Positions 17,715 to 26,837 are shown, counted from the stretch's first letter. The stretch is DNA of 64,000 nucleotides from Pseudofrankia sp. DC12 (GCF_000966285.1 NZ_KQ031391.1:492978-556977); one strand, 5' to 3'. Notes: generated by a model from the sequence alone, not told the origin. A program made the numbers and translations.

Positions 17715-18230
17715 TCAGTTCAGCCGCGGGCAGAAGTGGCCGTCCGGGCCGTCGGGACGACCGCACAGCACGCAGGACGGGCGGCCGGCGGCGACGATGC
17801 TGCGCGCCCGCTCGATGAACGCCCGGGTCTGCGGGATCGACAGCCCGACCCGCAGCGAGTCGAGGTCCTCCTCGCTGACGGGGGTGCCTGGCTGGTTCTG
17901 GGCGAGCCCGGCGGCCTCCACGAACACCCGGCGGCCGTCCCACGAGACGGTCAGCTGGCCGAGGTGGAAGTCCTCCTCGAACGGCGCCTGCAGCGGCGCG
18001 AGGTCCACCTCGATGTCGGCGGCGGCCGGGACGGGAACGCCCTGCTGCTGGCCGACCTGGCCGAGCAGCGCGGACAGGCCCTCGGCGAGCGCGGTCACCT
18101 CGGCCTTCTCCAGGCCGATCGTCACGAGCTGGCCGGACTGAGCGGCCTGAAGATAGAAGGCGCGCTCGCCCGGCTGCCCGACAGTCCCGACCACGAACCG
18201 CTCCGGCGGGTCGAACACGAATCGTTGCAT
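17715..18230 (-). CDS. DUF3090 family protein
   Basis: Conserved actinobacterial protein of about 171 residues with unknown biochemical role. It begins FVFDPPERFVVGTVGQPGERAFYLQA, has a beta-rich core, and ends with a short cysteine motif (CVLCGRPDGPDGHFCP) that resembles a small zinc knuckle. ATG at 18230 is placed at the conserved start; an in-frame GTG 12 bases upstream is possible. In other actinomycetes the gene often sits beside a histidine-phosphatase gene; that partner is not next to it here. The stop lies inside a 13-base direct repeat. Confidence 0.85.
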   Translation of the reverse strand: MQRFVFDPPERFVVGTVGQPGERAFYLQAAQSGQLVTIGLEKAEVTALAEGLSALLGQVGQQQGVPVPAAADIEVDLAPLQAPFEEDFHLGQLTVSWDGRRVFVEAAGLAQNQPGTPVSEEDLDSLRVGLSIPQTRAFIERARSIVAAGRPSCVLCGRPDGPDGHFCPRLN

Positions 18231-18476
18231 GCCTGCGTACACTCCGTCAGTTCCGGCCAGGGGGTCGCTCCCCGAGACGCGTCACGGCCTCCAGAAGGTC
18301 GACCGACCTCCCTCGAACAGGGTCTGCGAGGCCGGTATTCCGGCCGGTATTCCGGCCGGTCTCACGCTATCCGGCCGGACCAGCCGGACGCTCGAAAGAT
18401 CCTACGTCGAGTATCCCCGCCCGGCCGGCGGGCCGCCGACGCCCGCCCCCGGGATACCCGGTCAGCGCACGGCTGG

Positions 18477-19640
18477 TCAGTCGCGCGCCGGGCCGGTCCC
18501 GAGGGCAGGCCCACCGGCCGCCGCGACGAGGCGGCCACGGCCGAGGGCGTCGGCCGGGGTGCCCGCCGCGGCCGGGGCACGGTCCTCGACCGTCGGCGCC
18601 GAGCAGCAGTCCGTCGGGCAGACATCCGGGAACGGCCCGAGGCCCGCGCAGGAACGGCGGGGCAGCCCCGGGTCGCGGCGCTCGGCGAGCAGCTCGGCGA
18701 CCATCTGGACGAACCGGGGGTCGGCCCCGACCGTCCCGGCCCGCACGGCCTGGACGCCGGCCTTCTCGGCCCGGGCCAGCGCGTCCCGGTCGAGGTCCTG
18801 GATGACCTCCATGTGGTCGCTGACGAAGCCGACCGGCACGATCACCACCGCTCGGGTGCCGGCCGCCGCGAGCTGCTCGACCCGGTCGCCGACGTCGGGC
18901 TCCAGCCAGGGAACGGTGGGCGGCCCGCTGCGGCTGCAGTAGGCGACGTCCCAGGGATGCTCCCGCCCGCCCCGGCCGGCCACCGCCTCGACGATGGCGC
19001 GGCTGACGGCGGCCAGCTGGGCCGGGTAGGCGCCGCCGTCGGGCCCGCTCTCGGCGGCCTGGCGCCGGGGCACCGAGTGCGCGACGAACACGAGGTGGGC
19101 ACCGTCGCGCAGGCCGGCGGGCAGGCGCTCGAGGCCGGCCGCGACCCGGTCGACCATCGGCTCGACGAAGCCTGGGTGGTCGAAGAAGACCCGTAGCTTG
19201 ACCAGCTCGGGGACCGGGTCACCGGCTGGCAGCGCGGCCAGGCCGGCGGCCAGGTTCTCCCGGTACTGCCGGCAGGCGGAGTAGGTCGCGAACACCGACG
19301 GCACGAAGACCGCGGCCCGCCGGACCCCGTCCGCCCGCATCTCGGCCAGAGCCGCGCCGAGGAGCGGCTCCCAGTTCCGGTTGCCCCAGTAAACCGGCAG
19401 CGGCGCGAGCTCGTCGCGCAGCGCCCTCAGCAGCTCGCGGCTCTGGTCGTTGATCGGGCTGCGCCCGCCGAGCCGGTGGTAGTGCTCCGCGACCTGCGCG
19501 ATCCGGGCCTCTGGCACGCCCCGGCCGCGGGTGACGTTGCGCAGGAACGGCAGCACGTCGTCCGGCCCGTCCGGGCCGCCGAACGTCAGCAGCAGCAGCG
19601 CGTCGACGGCGCCGTCCTCGGACGGTGACGCGGAGCTCAC
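18477..19640 (-). CDS. hemH: Ferrochelatase (coproporphyrin type, with Fe-S cysteines)
   Basis: Inserts Fe2+ into the porphyrin; Gram-positive members act on coproporphyrin III. The 387-residue product has the family core: LLLTFGGPDGPDDVLPFLRN, YHRLGGRSPIN, VAHSVP with the catalytic His, and VGFVSDHMEVIQDLD with the catalytic Glu. The C-terminus carries CAGLGPFPDVCPTDCC, the cysteine cluster that binds [2Fe-2S] in actinobacterial ferrochelatases. It starts 27 bp downstream of fabG on the same strand, so the two form an operon. In mycobacteria the order is mabA-inhA-hemH; here inhA is missing between them. Confidence 0.95.
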   Translation of the reverse strand: MSSASPSEDGAVDALLLLTFGGPDGPDDVLPFLRNVTRGRGVPEARIAQVAEHYHRLGGRSPINDQSRELLRALRDELAPLPVYWGNRNWEPLLGAALAEMRADGVRRAAVFVPSVFATYSACRQYRENLAAGLAALPAGDPVPELVKLRVFFDHPGFVEPMVDRVAAGLERLPAGLRDGAHLVFVAHSVPRRQAAESGPDGGAYPAQLAAVSRAIVEAVAGRGGREHPWDVAYCSRSGPPTVPWLEPDVGDRVEQLAAAGTRAVVIVPVGFVSDHMEVIQDLDRDALARAEKAGVQAVRAGTVGADPRFVQMVAELLAERRDPGLPRRSCAGLGPFPDVCPTDCCSAPTVEDRAPAAAGTPADALGRGRLVAAAGGPALGTGPARD

Positions 19641-19667
19641 GGCGTCGATGCCTGACCGGGACCGGTG

Positions 19668-20390
19668 CTAGTGGCCCATGCCTATGCCGCCGTCGACCGG
19701 GAGGACGGCGCCGGTGATGTAGGAGGCCCGCTCGGAGGCGAGGAACGCGACCGCGGCGGCGACCTCGTCCGGCTCGCCCATCCGCCGGCCCGGGACACTG
19801 GAGATGATCAGCTCGCGCTGGGCGTCGGTGAGCGCGTCGATCATGGCGGTGCGGATCGGTCCCGGCGAGACGACGTTCGACGTGATCCCGCGCGGCGCGA
19901 GCTCACGGGCCAGCGAGCGGGCGAAACCGATGAGGCCGGCCTTGGAGGCCGCGTAGTTCGACTGGCCCGCGTGCCCGGACATGCCGACGACCGACGAGAT
20001 GAACACCAGCCGGCCGTAGCGGCGGCGTAGCATGCCCCGCGCCGCCCGCTTGGCGACCCGGTAGGCGCCGAGCAGGTTCGTGTCGACGACGTCCCGGAAG
20101 GCGTCCTCGGACATCGTCAGCAGCAGCGTGTCCTTCTCGATCCCCGCGTTGGACACGACGATGTCGACCGGGCCGAGCTCAGCCTCGACCTCGGCGAACG
20201 CCTTGTCGACCGACTCCACGCTCGTCACGTCCAGCCGGACGCCGAACAGCCCGTCGGGCGCCTGCCCGCCCCGGCTGGCGACCGCGACCCGCTGGCCATC
20301 CGCGGCCAGCGCCGCGGCGCAGGCGGCGCCGATCCCCCGGTTACCCCCGGTGACAAGCGCTACCCGACCCTGACCCGCGTTCTCTGCCAT
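19668..20390 (-). CDS. fabG: 3-oxoacyl-ACP reductase (FabG/MabA)
   Basis: NADPH-dependent beta-ketoacyl-ACP reductase of FAS-II. The 240-residue short-chain dehydrogenase shows TGGNRGIGAA for the cofactor, NAGIEKD, the catalytic Ser in VFISSVVG, Tyr and Lys in YAASKAG, and the C-terminal ITGAVLPVDGGIGMGH typical of FabG. ATG at 20390 has TACGAT seven bases upstream and no ribosome site, so it appears leaderless. It is the first gene of fabG-hemH. InhA, its FAS-II partner, lies 9.3 kb away on the other strand. Confidence 0.95.
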   Translation of the reverse strand: MAENAGQGRVALVTGGNRGIGAACAAALAADGQRVAVASRGGQAPDGLFGVRLDVTSVESVDKAFAEVEAELGPVDIVVSNAGIEKDTLLLTMSEDAFRDVVDTNLLGAYRVAKRAARGMLRRRYGRLVFISSVVGMSGHAGQSNYAASKAGLIGFARSLARELAPRGITSNVVSPGPIRTAMIDALTDAQRELIISSVPGRRMGEPDEVAAAVAFLASERASYITGAVLPVDGGIGMGH

Positions 20391-20397
20391 AGAGCGG

Positions 20398-20403
20398 ATC
20401 GTA
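20398..20403 (-). promoter_or_regulatory. Leaderless -10 element before fabG
   Basis: TACGAT on the minus strand ends seven bases before the fabG ATG; no Shine-Dalgarno sequence is present. Confidence 0.5.
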
Positions 20404-20637
20404 GCGGTCTCCGGCACCTCCGGGCCGAACCTCGGCCACCGCGATCCGTGGCCAGGCAGCGTCCCGGCCCGCCCGCGCGAGGCGCGTCTCACACTCGGGA
20501 CGCGGCCCGGCTGGACGGGACCGCCCAGGTTGGTACCCCGGCGAGCACGTACGGTTTCGACGAGCGTGTCGTAGTTCGCGGCGGGTCGCTCCGTGAGGAC
20601 CGGGGTTACCGCGTTCGGCGGGCGATGACGAAGATGG

Positions 20638-23577
20638 ATGCGGGGTGGCCGCAACGCACCGCCCGCCCCGCGCGTCCGGACTGGAGTGGCAGGCGTCGTG
20701 TTCAGGCCCGGGATTCGCCACGTCGAGTACCGACCGCGGGAATGGTCCTTCGAGCCGCCCGGCCGGCCGGTGGACGAGGCCGCGCCCGGCAACGACGGCG
20801 ACGACCGTGCACCCGGCGACCGCGGCGCACCTGGCGACCACGCTGGCCCCGGTGACGACGGTGGCCCCGGTGACGACGGTGGCCCTGGCGGCGACGTGAC
20901 GGCCCAGGCCGGGCTGCCAGCCGACGAGGCCGCCGTCGCCGGCCGGCCCGCCGAGCCCGTGAGCCCGCCCGGGCGAACCGTGCCGTGGCTCGGGCAGGTC
21001 GAGCCCGGGCCCGCGCTGCAGCCCTTGCCGGCGCCGCCCGATCCCACCCGGGCGCCGGCCGCGGCCGCGCCAGGCGCGATCGTCCCCGGCCCACCCGGCG
21101 GGATCCTCGACCTGGGTGCGCTGGCCGAGGTCGAGGACCGGCTGCGTCAGCTGGCGACGGCCCACATCGACGGCGCCGCCCAGGCCGGCGGCCTGGATCG
21201 GGGATCCGCGGACCGGCGCCGCGCGCTGACGACGGCCGGGGCGTCCGCGGCCGCCGTGCTCTGGTTCGACTCCCTGCGCGCCGAGGACCGGGTCAGCGCC
21301 ACACCGGACGCGGCACCGCTGCTGGCCGCCGTCCACGAGGTGCTGGAGGCTGCGCGCCCGGCGGTTGCCGGCACCGACGACGACGAGGCCACGGGTAGCC
21401 GCGGCGAGGGTGGCGGAAGCCGGGCCGACGGCGCCCGGCCGGGCGCCGAAGGCGGCCCGGTCACGCGGCTTCCGGTGCCCGCCGGCCCGGCGGCGCGCGC
21501 GTTGCGCGCGACCGGCGCCGGCACCGCCGGTCCGAGCGGGACCGTCTGGGGCGCGCTGGGCCGGCGCTTCGCCGGCACCCGGTTCGACCATTCCCAGGGC
21601 GGCCGGATCGTCTGCCTCCTCGAGTACCCGGAGCTGCGTGACGCGGCCGTCTGGGAGGCGGTCACCGACGAGCGGACGCCGTATCTCGGGGAGCTGTTCT
21701 GGGTGGTGCTGGTCTCGGGCGCGGCCGTCGGCGCCGAGGCGGCCGGCGCCGAGCGGGCCGGCCTCGGCGGGCCCGGCGGCCCGGACCGGGCCGCGAGGAT
21801 GTTCGAGGCCGCCGGCTGGCAGGTGCTCACTCTCCGTCACGGCAGACGGCTGGCCGCTCTGTTCGGCCGCCCGGGCGGGCAGGCGCTGCGGGCCCGCCTC
21901 GGCCGGATGAGCCAGGAGGAGTACCGCGAGCTGCTGACCACCTACGGGCCGCCCCTGCGCCGCCGGCTCGCCGGGCCAGGCGCGGCCGGCGTCGGCGTCG
22001 CGGGGCTGGTGGAGACGCTCACCGACGACGAGATCCACGCCGCGCTGCGTGACCTGGGCGGCCATGACCTGGCGCTGCTGATCGACGCCTTCGACGAGGT
22101 GGCCGCGGACCGGCCGACCGTGCTGTTCGCCCACGTCCACAGCCGCGCGACCCGGGATCCCGAGGCCCACGAGGTCCGGCCGGGCCCGGCGCCGGCCGTC
22201 GGCATCACCTCGGTCCGCCCGATGGTCCCGCCGGCGGGGAAAGCGGACCCGGTGGTCAGGCCGGCGGGCGGCGGATCCACGCTCCAGCCGCTGGCCGGCG
22301 GCCGGCCGGGCGAGGGCGGTCGCGGCGCCCGGCTAGCCGCCCACGTCGCGTCCTACCTGGACCGGGCAACCCGCGCGGCCCCGCTCCCACCGCCCGTCCC
22401 GCCGGATCTCGACCCCGGCGGTGACGGACAGGCGCTCGCGTCGACCCAGTCGGCGTTCGGTCACCTGCTGCGCGGCCTGGCCGCCGCCGCGCCCGAGCTG
22501 GCCGACGCGATCGTCACGGTCTCGACGAGGGACGCCGACGGCGTCGTCGCGGACTGGCTGGACCCGGTGCCGGACGCGGGCCCGGCGCTGGCGTCGTCGA
22601 CTGGGCGCCGGCACGTCGCCGGGACGCTCACGCCCGGCGCGTTCGCCGGGGTGCTGGGCAACCTGGGCGTCGCGTGGAACCGGCAGGGCCTGGCGCTGCT
22701 GCCGATCGGGGTCACCGACGAGCTCGCCGCCGGCCGGGTGGTGGCGGCCTGGGCGGCCGGCTGCGCGACCGACGCGCGCTCGGTGCTCGCGATCGCCGAC
22801 ACCGGCCGCTACCCGGCGGCCGGGGCCGGCCAGCGGACGGCGGGCCCAGCGGTCGCGGCCGTGACAGCCGGGGCCGGTCTGCCCGGCGTGACCCGCTATG
22901 AGCCGGCCTTCGCGCAGGACCTGGCCTGGTGCCTGCTCGCGGCGCTCGGCAGGCTGGGCCGGGCCGACGGCGGGTCCGGCCTGGTGCGGCTGTCGGGCCG
23001 GCCGGTCGACCAACGGGCGGCGGCCGTGCCCGCTCCCGGGCCGGGGCGCGACCACCGGCGGGCGGGTGTGCTGGCCGGTGGCTACCGGCTGCGGTCAGGC
23101 GGTCCCGCGCCGCTGCTGACCCTGGTCGGGATGGGCGCGGTCCTCCCGGAGGTGCTGGCCGCGGCGGGCGAGCTGACGGACCGGCTGGGCGGCGGGATCG
23201 GGGTGGCCGTCGTGACGTCGGCAGACCTGGTGTTCGACGCGCTGCGCGCCCGCGACGAGCGTTCCCACGCCGCCGACGCGGACGCGGCGGACCGGTCCTG
23301 GGTGCTGGCGGAGCTGCTCCCGGCGAACCTGCGCGCCCCGCTGGTGACCGTCGTCGACGGCGACCCGCGCCAGCTCGGCTTCCTGGCCGGCGTGCACGGC
23401 GACCGGCTCGCCGCCGTCGGCGCGGGCCCCGCCGGCGACGAGTCCGGCGCGGGCGCTCCCGTCGCGGCCGCGGCGATCGTCGGGGCGGCGCTGCGCCTGC
23501 TGGGCCGGGACGCGGACGCCCCGGCCGGCCAGGACCAGGCCGGTCCCGGCGCCGGGCCGGAACGGGTCAGCCGCTGA
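20638..23577 (+). CDS. Divergent transketolase / pyruvate-dehydrogenase E1-like protein, probable pseudoenzyme
   Basis: A 979-residue protein with the three-part layout of AceE-type E1 and related actinobacterial transketolases. Family resemblance is clear in LWFDSLRAEDRVS, AGWQVLTLRHGRRL, LFGRPGGQALRARLGRM, LRDLGGHDL, LLPIGVTDEL, RYEPAFAQDLAWCLLAALGRLGR, VRLSGRPVDQ and LLTLVGMGAVLPE. Yet residues that hold or activate thiamine diphosphate in the family are changed: the KPHASP-type His is Asp224, GDxELDEG is EYPELRDA at 329-336, the LNRQ Asn is gone near 360, and the Glu of IAEVN is Pro666. Residues 50-90 are collagen-like Gly-X-Y, and 380-odd further residues are Ala/Gly/Pro inserts. The start is uncertain (ATG 20638 or GTG 20698). 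It overlaps the convergent TPR gene by 11 bases at the stops. Role unknown; scaffold or regulator is more likely than E1 catalysis. Confidence 0.85.
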   Translation: MRGGRNAPPAPRVRTGVAGVVFRPGIRHVEYRPREWSFEPPGRPVDEAAPGNDGDDRAPGDRGAPGDHAGPGDDGGPGDDGGPGGDVTAQAGLPADEAAVAGRPAEPVSPPGRTVPWLGQVEPGPALQPLPAPPDPTRAPAAAAPGAIVPGPPGGILDLGALAEVEDRLRQLATAHIDGAAQAGGLDRGSADRRRALTTAGASAAAVLWFDSLRAEDRVSATPDAAPLLAAVHEVLEAARPAVAGTDDDEATGSRGEGGGSRADGARPGAEGGPVTRLPVPAGPAARALRATGAGTAGPSGTVWGALGRRFAGTRFDHSQGGRIVCLLEYPELRDAAVWEAVTDERTPYLGELFWVVLVSGAAVGAEAAGAERAGLGGPGGPDRAARMFEAAGWQVLTLRHGRRLAALFGRPGGQALRARLGRMSQEEYRELLTTYGPPLRRRLAGPGAAGVGVAGLVETLTDDEIHAALRDLGGHDLALLIDAFDEVAADRPTVLFAHVHSRATRDPEAHEVRPGPAPAVGITSVRPMVPPAGKADPVVRPAGGGSTLQPLAGGRPGEGGRGARLAAHVASYLDRATRAAPLPPPVPPDLDPGGDGQALASTQSAFGHLLRGLAAAAPELADAIVTVSTRDADGVVADWLDPVPDAGPALASSTGRRHVAGTLTPGAFAGVLGNLGVAWNRQGLALLPIGVTDELAAGRVVAAWAAGCATDARSVLAIADTGRYPAAGAGQRTAGPAVAAVTAGAGLPGVTRYEPAFAQDLAWCLLAALGRLGRADGGSGLVRLSGRPVDQRAAAVPAPGPGRDHRRAGVLAGGYRLRSGGPAPLLTLVGMGAVLPEVLAAAGELTDRLGGGIGVAVVTSADLVFDALRARDERSHAADADAADRSWVLAELLPANLRAPLVTVVDGDPRQLGFLAGVHGDRLAAVGAGPAGDESGAGAPVAAAAIVGAALRLLGRDADAPAGQDQAGPGAGPERVSR

Positions 23578-24748
23578 CGTTGGCGTCGCGCAGGGTGAGC
23601 GCCTCGCGGCCGGCGGCGGCGGCGCCGGCCGCGTCGCCGCCGGTGGCGCGGACCCGGGCCACCTGTTCGAGGGCCCAGACCAGGTCGCGCAGGATCTCGG
23701 GGCGGTCACCGACGATCTGGCGGCGGCGGCGCTCGACGTCGAGGGCCTCCTCGAAGCCGTCGGCCGCGGCGGGCAGGTCGCCGAGGGCCTCCTTCGCCCC
23801 GGCGACCTTGTCGAGCCCGACCGACAGGTCGCGCAGGACCGTCGGGTGCTCGCCGTACTCGGTCCGCAGCCAGCGGACCAGCTTCAGGGACTCGTCGTAG
23901 GAGTCCATCGCGCCCGACACGTCGCCCTGGTCGTAGCGCATGTTCCCGACCAGGCTGAGCGAGTGGAACAGGGCGCGCGGCACCGTCGGGTCGATGTCGG
24001 TGCCGCCGGCCGAGGCGGCAGCGAGGGCCCGGCGGGCCGTCGCGACGCCCTCGTTGTAGCGGACGAGCGCGCCGGGACTGTCGCCGCGAAGCCGCAGCAT
24101 GTCGCCGACGTCGAGCAGCCCGCGGGAGATGTCCCGCAGCAGCGGAGCGACCTCGCCGTACACGCTGAGCAGCCCGCGCCGGACCTCCAGCGCCTCCGAG
24201 TACGCGTCCAGCGCGGCCTTCGTGTCGCTCTGCTGCTGGCGCAGGTCCCCGATCTTCTCCAGGGTGTTGGCGAGACGCTGGCGGGCCGTCGGCGCCGACG
24301 CGCCGTCGGCCAGCAGCCGGTGCGCGAGCGCCAGGCACTCGGTCTGGATGTCCAGCGCGCCGACCAGGTCGCCGAGCGCGGCGCGGGCGGCACCGGCCCG
24401 CTCCAGGCTGACCCCGAGGCGGCGTTCGGACTCGGGCGTGCGGTCGGCCGTGGCCAGGTGCCGGTTGATCCGCAGCGCTTCCTCGTAGTTCTCCTGGGCG
24501 AGCGGCGCCTGGTCGTGGTCGAGCAGGGCGTCGCCGTACTCGATCAGGGCCGCCGCGAGATGCCCGAGATCGGCGACTCCGCTGGTGGCCGAGGCGACCC
24601 GTTCCCGGCTCAGCGAGACCAGCGCCTCCAGCGCGGCCAGCAGTGTGTCCGGCTCACCGCGCTCTCTGGCCAGCTTCGCCAGCCGTTCGAGGTTCTGTGG
24701 GGTCAGCTGCTGTCCGGTGGCCGCGACCTGACCTGCGTGGTCGTCCAT
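23567..24748 (-). CDS. Tetratricopeptide-repeat protein
   Basis: A 393-residue all-helical protein. Six or seven TPR-like repeats span about residues 60-385, recognisable by recurrent alanine and glycine at fixed spacing, as in YGDALLDHDQAPLAQENYEEALRI, EKIGDLRQQQSDTKAALDAYSEAL and MRYDQGDVSGAMDSYDESLKL. It lacks a signal peptide or catalytic domain, so a protein-binding role in the cytosol is likely. ATG at 24748 has TACTCT seven bases upstream and no ribosome site, so it appears leaderless. Its last 11 bases overlap the 3' end of the E1-like gene on the other strand. The two may be functionally linked, but convergence does not prove it. Confidence 0.88.
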   Translation of the reverse strand: MDDHAGQVAATGQQLTPQNLERLAKLARERGEPDTLLAALEALVSLSRERVASATSGVADLGHLAAALIEYGDALLDHDQAPLAQENYEEALRINRHLATADRTPESERRLGVSLERAGAARAALGDLVGALDIQTECLALAHRLLADGASAPTARQRLANTLEKIGDLRQQQSDTKAALDAYSEALEVRRGLLSVYGEVAPLLRDISRGLLDVGDMLRLRGDSPGALVRYNEGVATARRALAAASAGGTDIDPTVPRALFHSLSLVGNMRYDQGDVSGAMDSYDESLKLVRWLRTEYGEHPTVLRDLSVGLDKVAGAKEALGDLPAAADGFEEALDVERRRRQIVGDRPEILRDLVWALEQVARVRATGGDAAGAAAAGREALTLRDANVSG

Positions 24749-24755
24749 AACCGGA

Positions 24756-24761
24756 AGAGTA
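24756..24761 (-). promoter_or_regulatory. Leaderless -10 element before the TPR gene
   Basis: TACTCT on the minus strand, seven bases before the ATG at 24748. GGATCCATCACACG lies just upstream (24770-24786), sharing CCATCACAC with the operator-like palindrome at 50475. Confidence 0.45.
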
Positions 24762-25004
24762 GTAGCCCCTGGGATCCATCACACGGCCGCTTGCGGGTCC
24801 GGTCTGAGCCAGTCTCGAAGTCGACCACGCCTGGCGATACTTATATCGCACCTCGTTACGCCCTACGCTCGCGCCGGGCGCCGGGCCGCGACGCCCCGCC
24901 ACCCGTCGCGCGCTGCGTGACATCCCGTGCACCGGACTCGCCGGGTCGCCACGGATGGCGACCGCGACAGCGGCGGCCTCTCGCCCGCCCGTCCACCGGC
25001 CGGC

Positions 25005-26837
25005 TCAGCCGAAGAAGTGGCCCGGCGGGTAGGCGCGGTCGATCCGGGACCGGGGCGTGCCGCCCAACGCGTCGGTCAGCGTCCGCGCGGTGTTGACCAG
25101 CGGGACGTGGCTGAACGCCTGCGGGAAGTTGCCGGTCATCCGCCCGAGCCGGGGGTCGTACTCCTCGGCGAGCAGCCCGACGTCGTTGCGCAGCGCCAGC
25201 AGCCGCTCGAACAGGTCCTGGGCCTCCCGGACCCGGCCGGACAGGGCGTAGTTGTCCGCCAGCCAGAATGTGCAGGCCAGGAACGCCCCCTCGCCGGCAG
25301 GCAGGCCGTCGACGGCACCGTCCTCGGCCGTCGGGTAGCGGTTGACGAAGCCGTCCTCGAGGAGCTCCCGCTCGATCGCGGCGACCGTGCCGACGACGCG
25401 CGGGTCGGTGGCCGGCAGGAAGCCGACCAGCGGCATGTAGAGCAGCGCCGCGTCCAGCTCGGTCGAGCCGTAGTACTGGGTGAACGTCCCGCGCGTCTCG
25501 TCGAAGCCCTGTTCGCAGACCTCGCGGTGGATCTCGTCCCGCAGCGCCGCCCAGCGGTCCACCAGCCCGGGCAGGCCGGACTCGACGATGCCCTTGACCG
25601 CGCGGTCCGCGGCCACCCAGGCCATCACCTTGGAGTGGGTGAAGTGCCGGCGCGGGCCGCGGACCTCCCAGATCCCCTCGTCGGGCTTGCGCCAGCCGGT
25701 CTCCAGGAAGTCCATCAGCTTGGTCTGCAGGCCCCAGGAGTCGTCCCGGCCGTCGACCTCGGTGGCCATCCTCGCGACGTGCAGGGCGTCGAGGACCTCG
25801 CCGTACACGTCCAGCTGGAACTGGTCGACGGCGGCGTTCCCGACCCGGACCGGAGCGGAGGCCTCGTAGCCCGGCAGCCACGGGACCTCGTACTCGGGCA
25901 GGCGCCGCTCGCCGGCCACCCCGTACATGATCTGGACCCGGGACGGGTCACCGCCGACCGCGCGCAGCAGCCACTCCCGCCAGGCAAGCGCCTCGCTGGT
26001 GAACCCGGCGTCGAGCAGGGCCAGCAGGGTGATCGTCGCGTCCCGCAGCCAGCAGTACCGGTAGTCCCAGTTGCGCACGCCGCCGATGTGCTCGGGCAGC
26101 GAGGTGGTGACGGCGGCCACGATCCCGCCGGTCGGCGCGAACGTGAGCGCCTTCAGCGTGATCAGGGAGCGGCGCACCGCGGACTGGTACAGCCCGTCGT
26201 AGGTGCAGCCGGCCATCCAGTCGGTCCACCACGCCTCGGTCTCGGCGATCATCTGGCGCACGGCGGGCGGCGGCGGGGTCGGCTGGTGCGACGGGTACCA
26301 GCTCAGCGAGAACGGGACAGCCTGGCCGGCGGCGACCTCGAACTCCGCGAACGTCGCCAGGTCGTGGCTCTCCATCGGCGCGGTCGTGCGCAGGGTCACG
26401 GCGTCCGGGCCGGCGATCGCGGTCACCGTGTGCTCGTCACGGCGGCGCACCCACGGCACGATCGAGCCGTAGTCGAACCGCAACCGGGCCTCGCTGCGCA
26501 TCCGGACCGTGCCGGACAGGCCCTCGACCAGCCGCAGCACGGTATGGGCGCCGGCCCTGGGCAGCATCGCGTCGGTGATCCGGACCGTGCCGGTGGCCGT
26601 GGCCATGTCCGTCTCGAGCACCAGGGTGTCGCCCCGGTAGCGGCGGACCACCGACTCGACCGGGTCGACCGGCGCGATCCGCCAGCGGCCGGCGTCCTCG
26701 TCGCCGAGCAGCGCGGAGAAGCAGGCCGGCGAGTCGAAACGTGGCAGGCAGAGCCAGTCGATCGAGCCGTCCCGGGAGACCAGCGCCGCCGAATGCGTGT
26801 CGCCGATCAGGGCGTAGTCCTCGATGAGCGATGCCAC
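25005..26837 (-). CDS. Glycoside hydrolase family 15 (trehalase or glucoamylase)
   Basis: Inverting alpha-glucosidase of 610 residues. Mycobacterial relatives (Rv2402 type) hydrolyse trehalose; others act on maltooligosaccharides. The N-terminal domain begins IEDYALIGDTHSAALVSRDGSIDWLCLPRFDSP, and the (alpha/alpha)6 barrel carries RNWDYRYCWLRDA, WLPGYE, and two well-conserved acidic stretches (near residues 395-410 and 550-560) that supply the general acid and base. GTG at 26837 has TAGGAG six bases upstream. It has no signal peptide, so it is cytosolic. It fits with GlgC/GlgM at 60-63 kb as part of glucan and trehalose turnover. Confidence 0.92.
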   Translation of the reverse strand: MASLIEDYALIGDTHSAALVSRDGSIDWLCLPRFDSPACFSALLGDEDAGRWRIAPVDPVESVVRRYRGDTLVLETDMATATGTVRITDAMLPRAGAHTVLRLVEGLSGTVRMRSEARLRFDYGSIVPWVRRRDEHTVTAIAGPDAVTLRTTAPMESHDLATFAEFEVAAGQAVPFSLSWYPSHQPTPPPPAVRQMIAETEAWWTDWMAGCTYDGLYQSAVRRSLITLKALTFAPTGGIVAAVTTSLPEHIGGVRNWDYRYCWLRDATITLLALLDAGFTSEALAWREWLLRAVGGDPSRVQIMYGVAGERRLPEYEVPWLPGYEASAPVRVGNAAVDQFQLDVYGEVLDALHVARMATEVDGRDDSWGLQTKLMDFLETGWRKPDEGIWEVRGPRRHFTHSKVMAWVAADRAVKGIVESGLPGLVDRWAALRDEIHREVCEQGFDETRGTFTQYYGSTELDAALLYMPLVGFLPATDPRVVGTVAAIERELLEDGFVNRYPTAEDGAVDGLPAGEGAFLACTFWLADNYALSGRVREAQDLFERLLALRNDVGLLAEEYDPRLGRMTGNFPQAFSHVPLVNTARTLTDALGGTPRSRIDRAYPPGHFFG

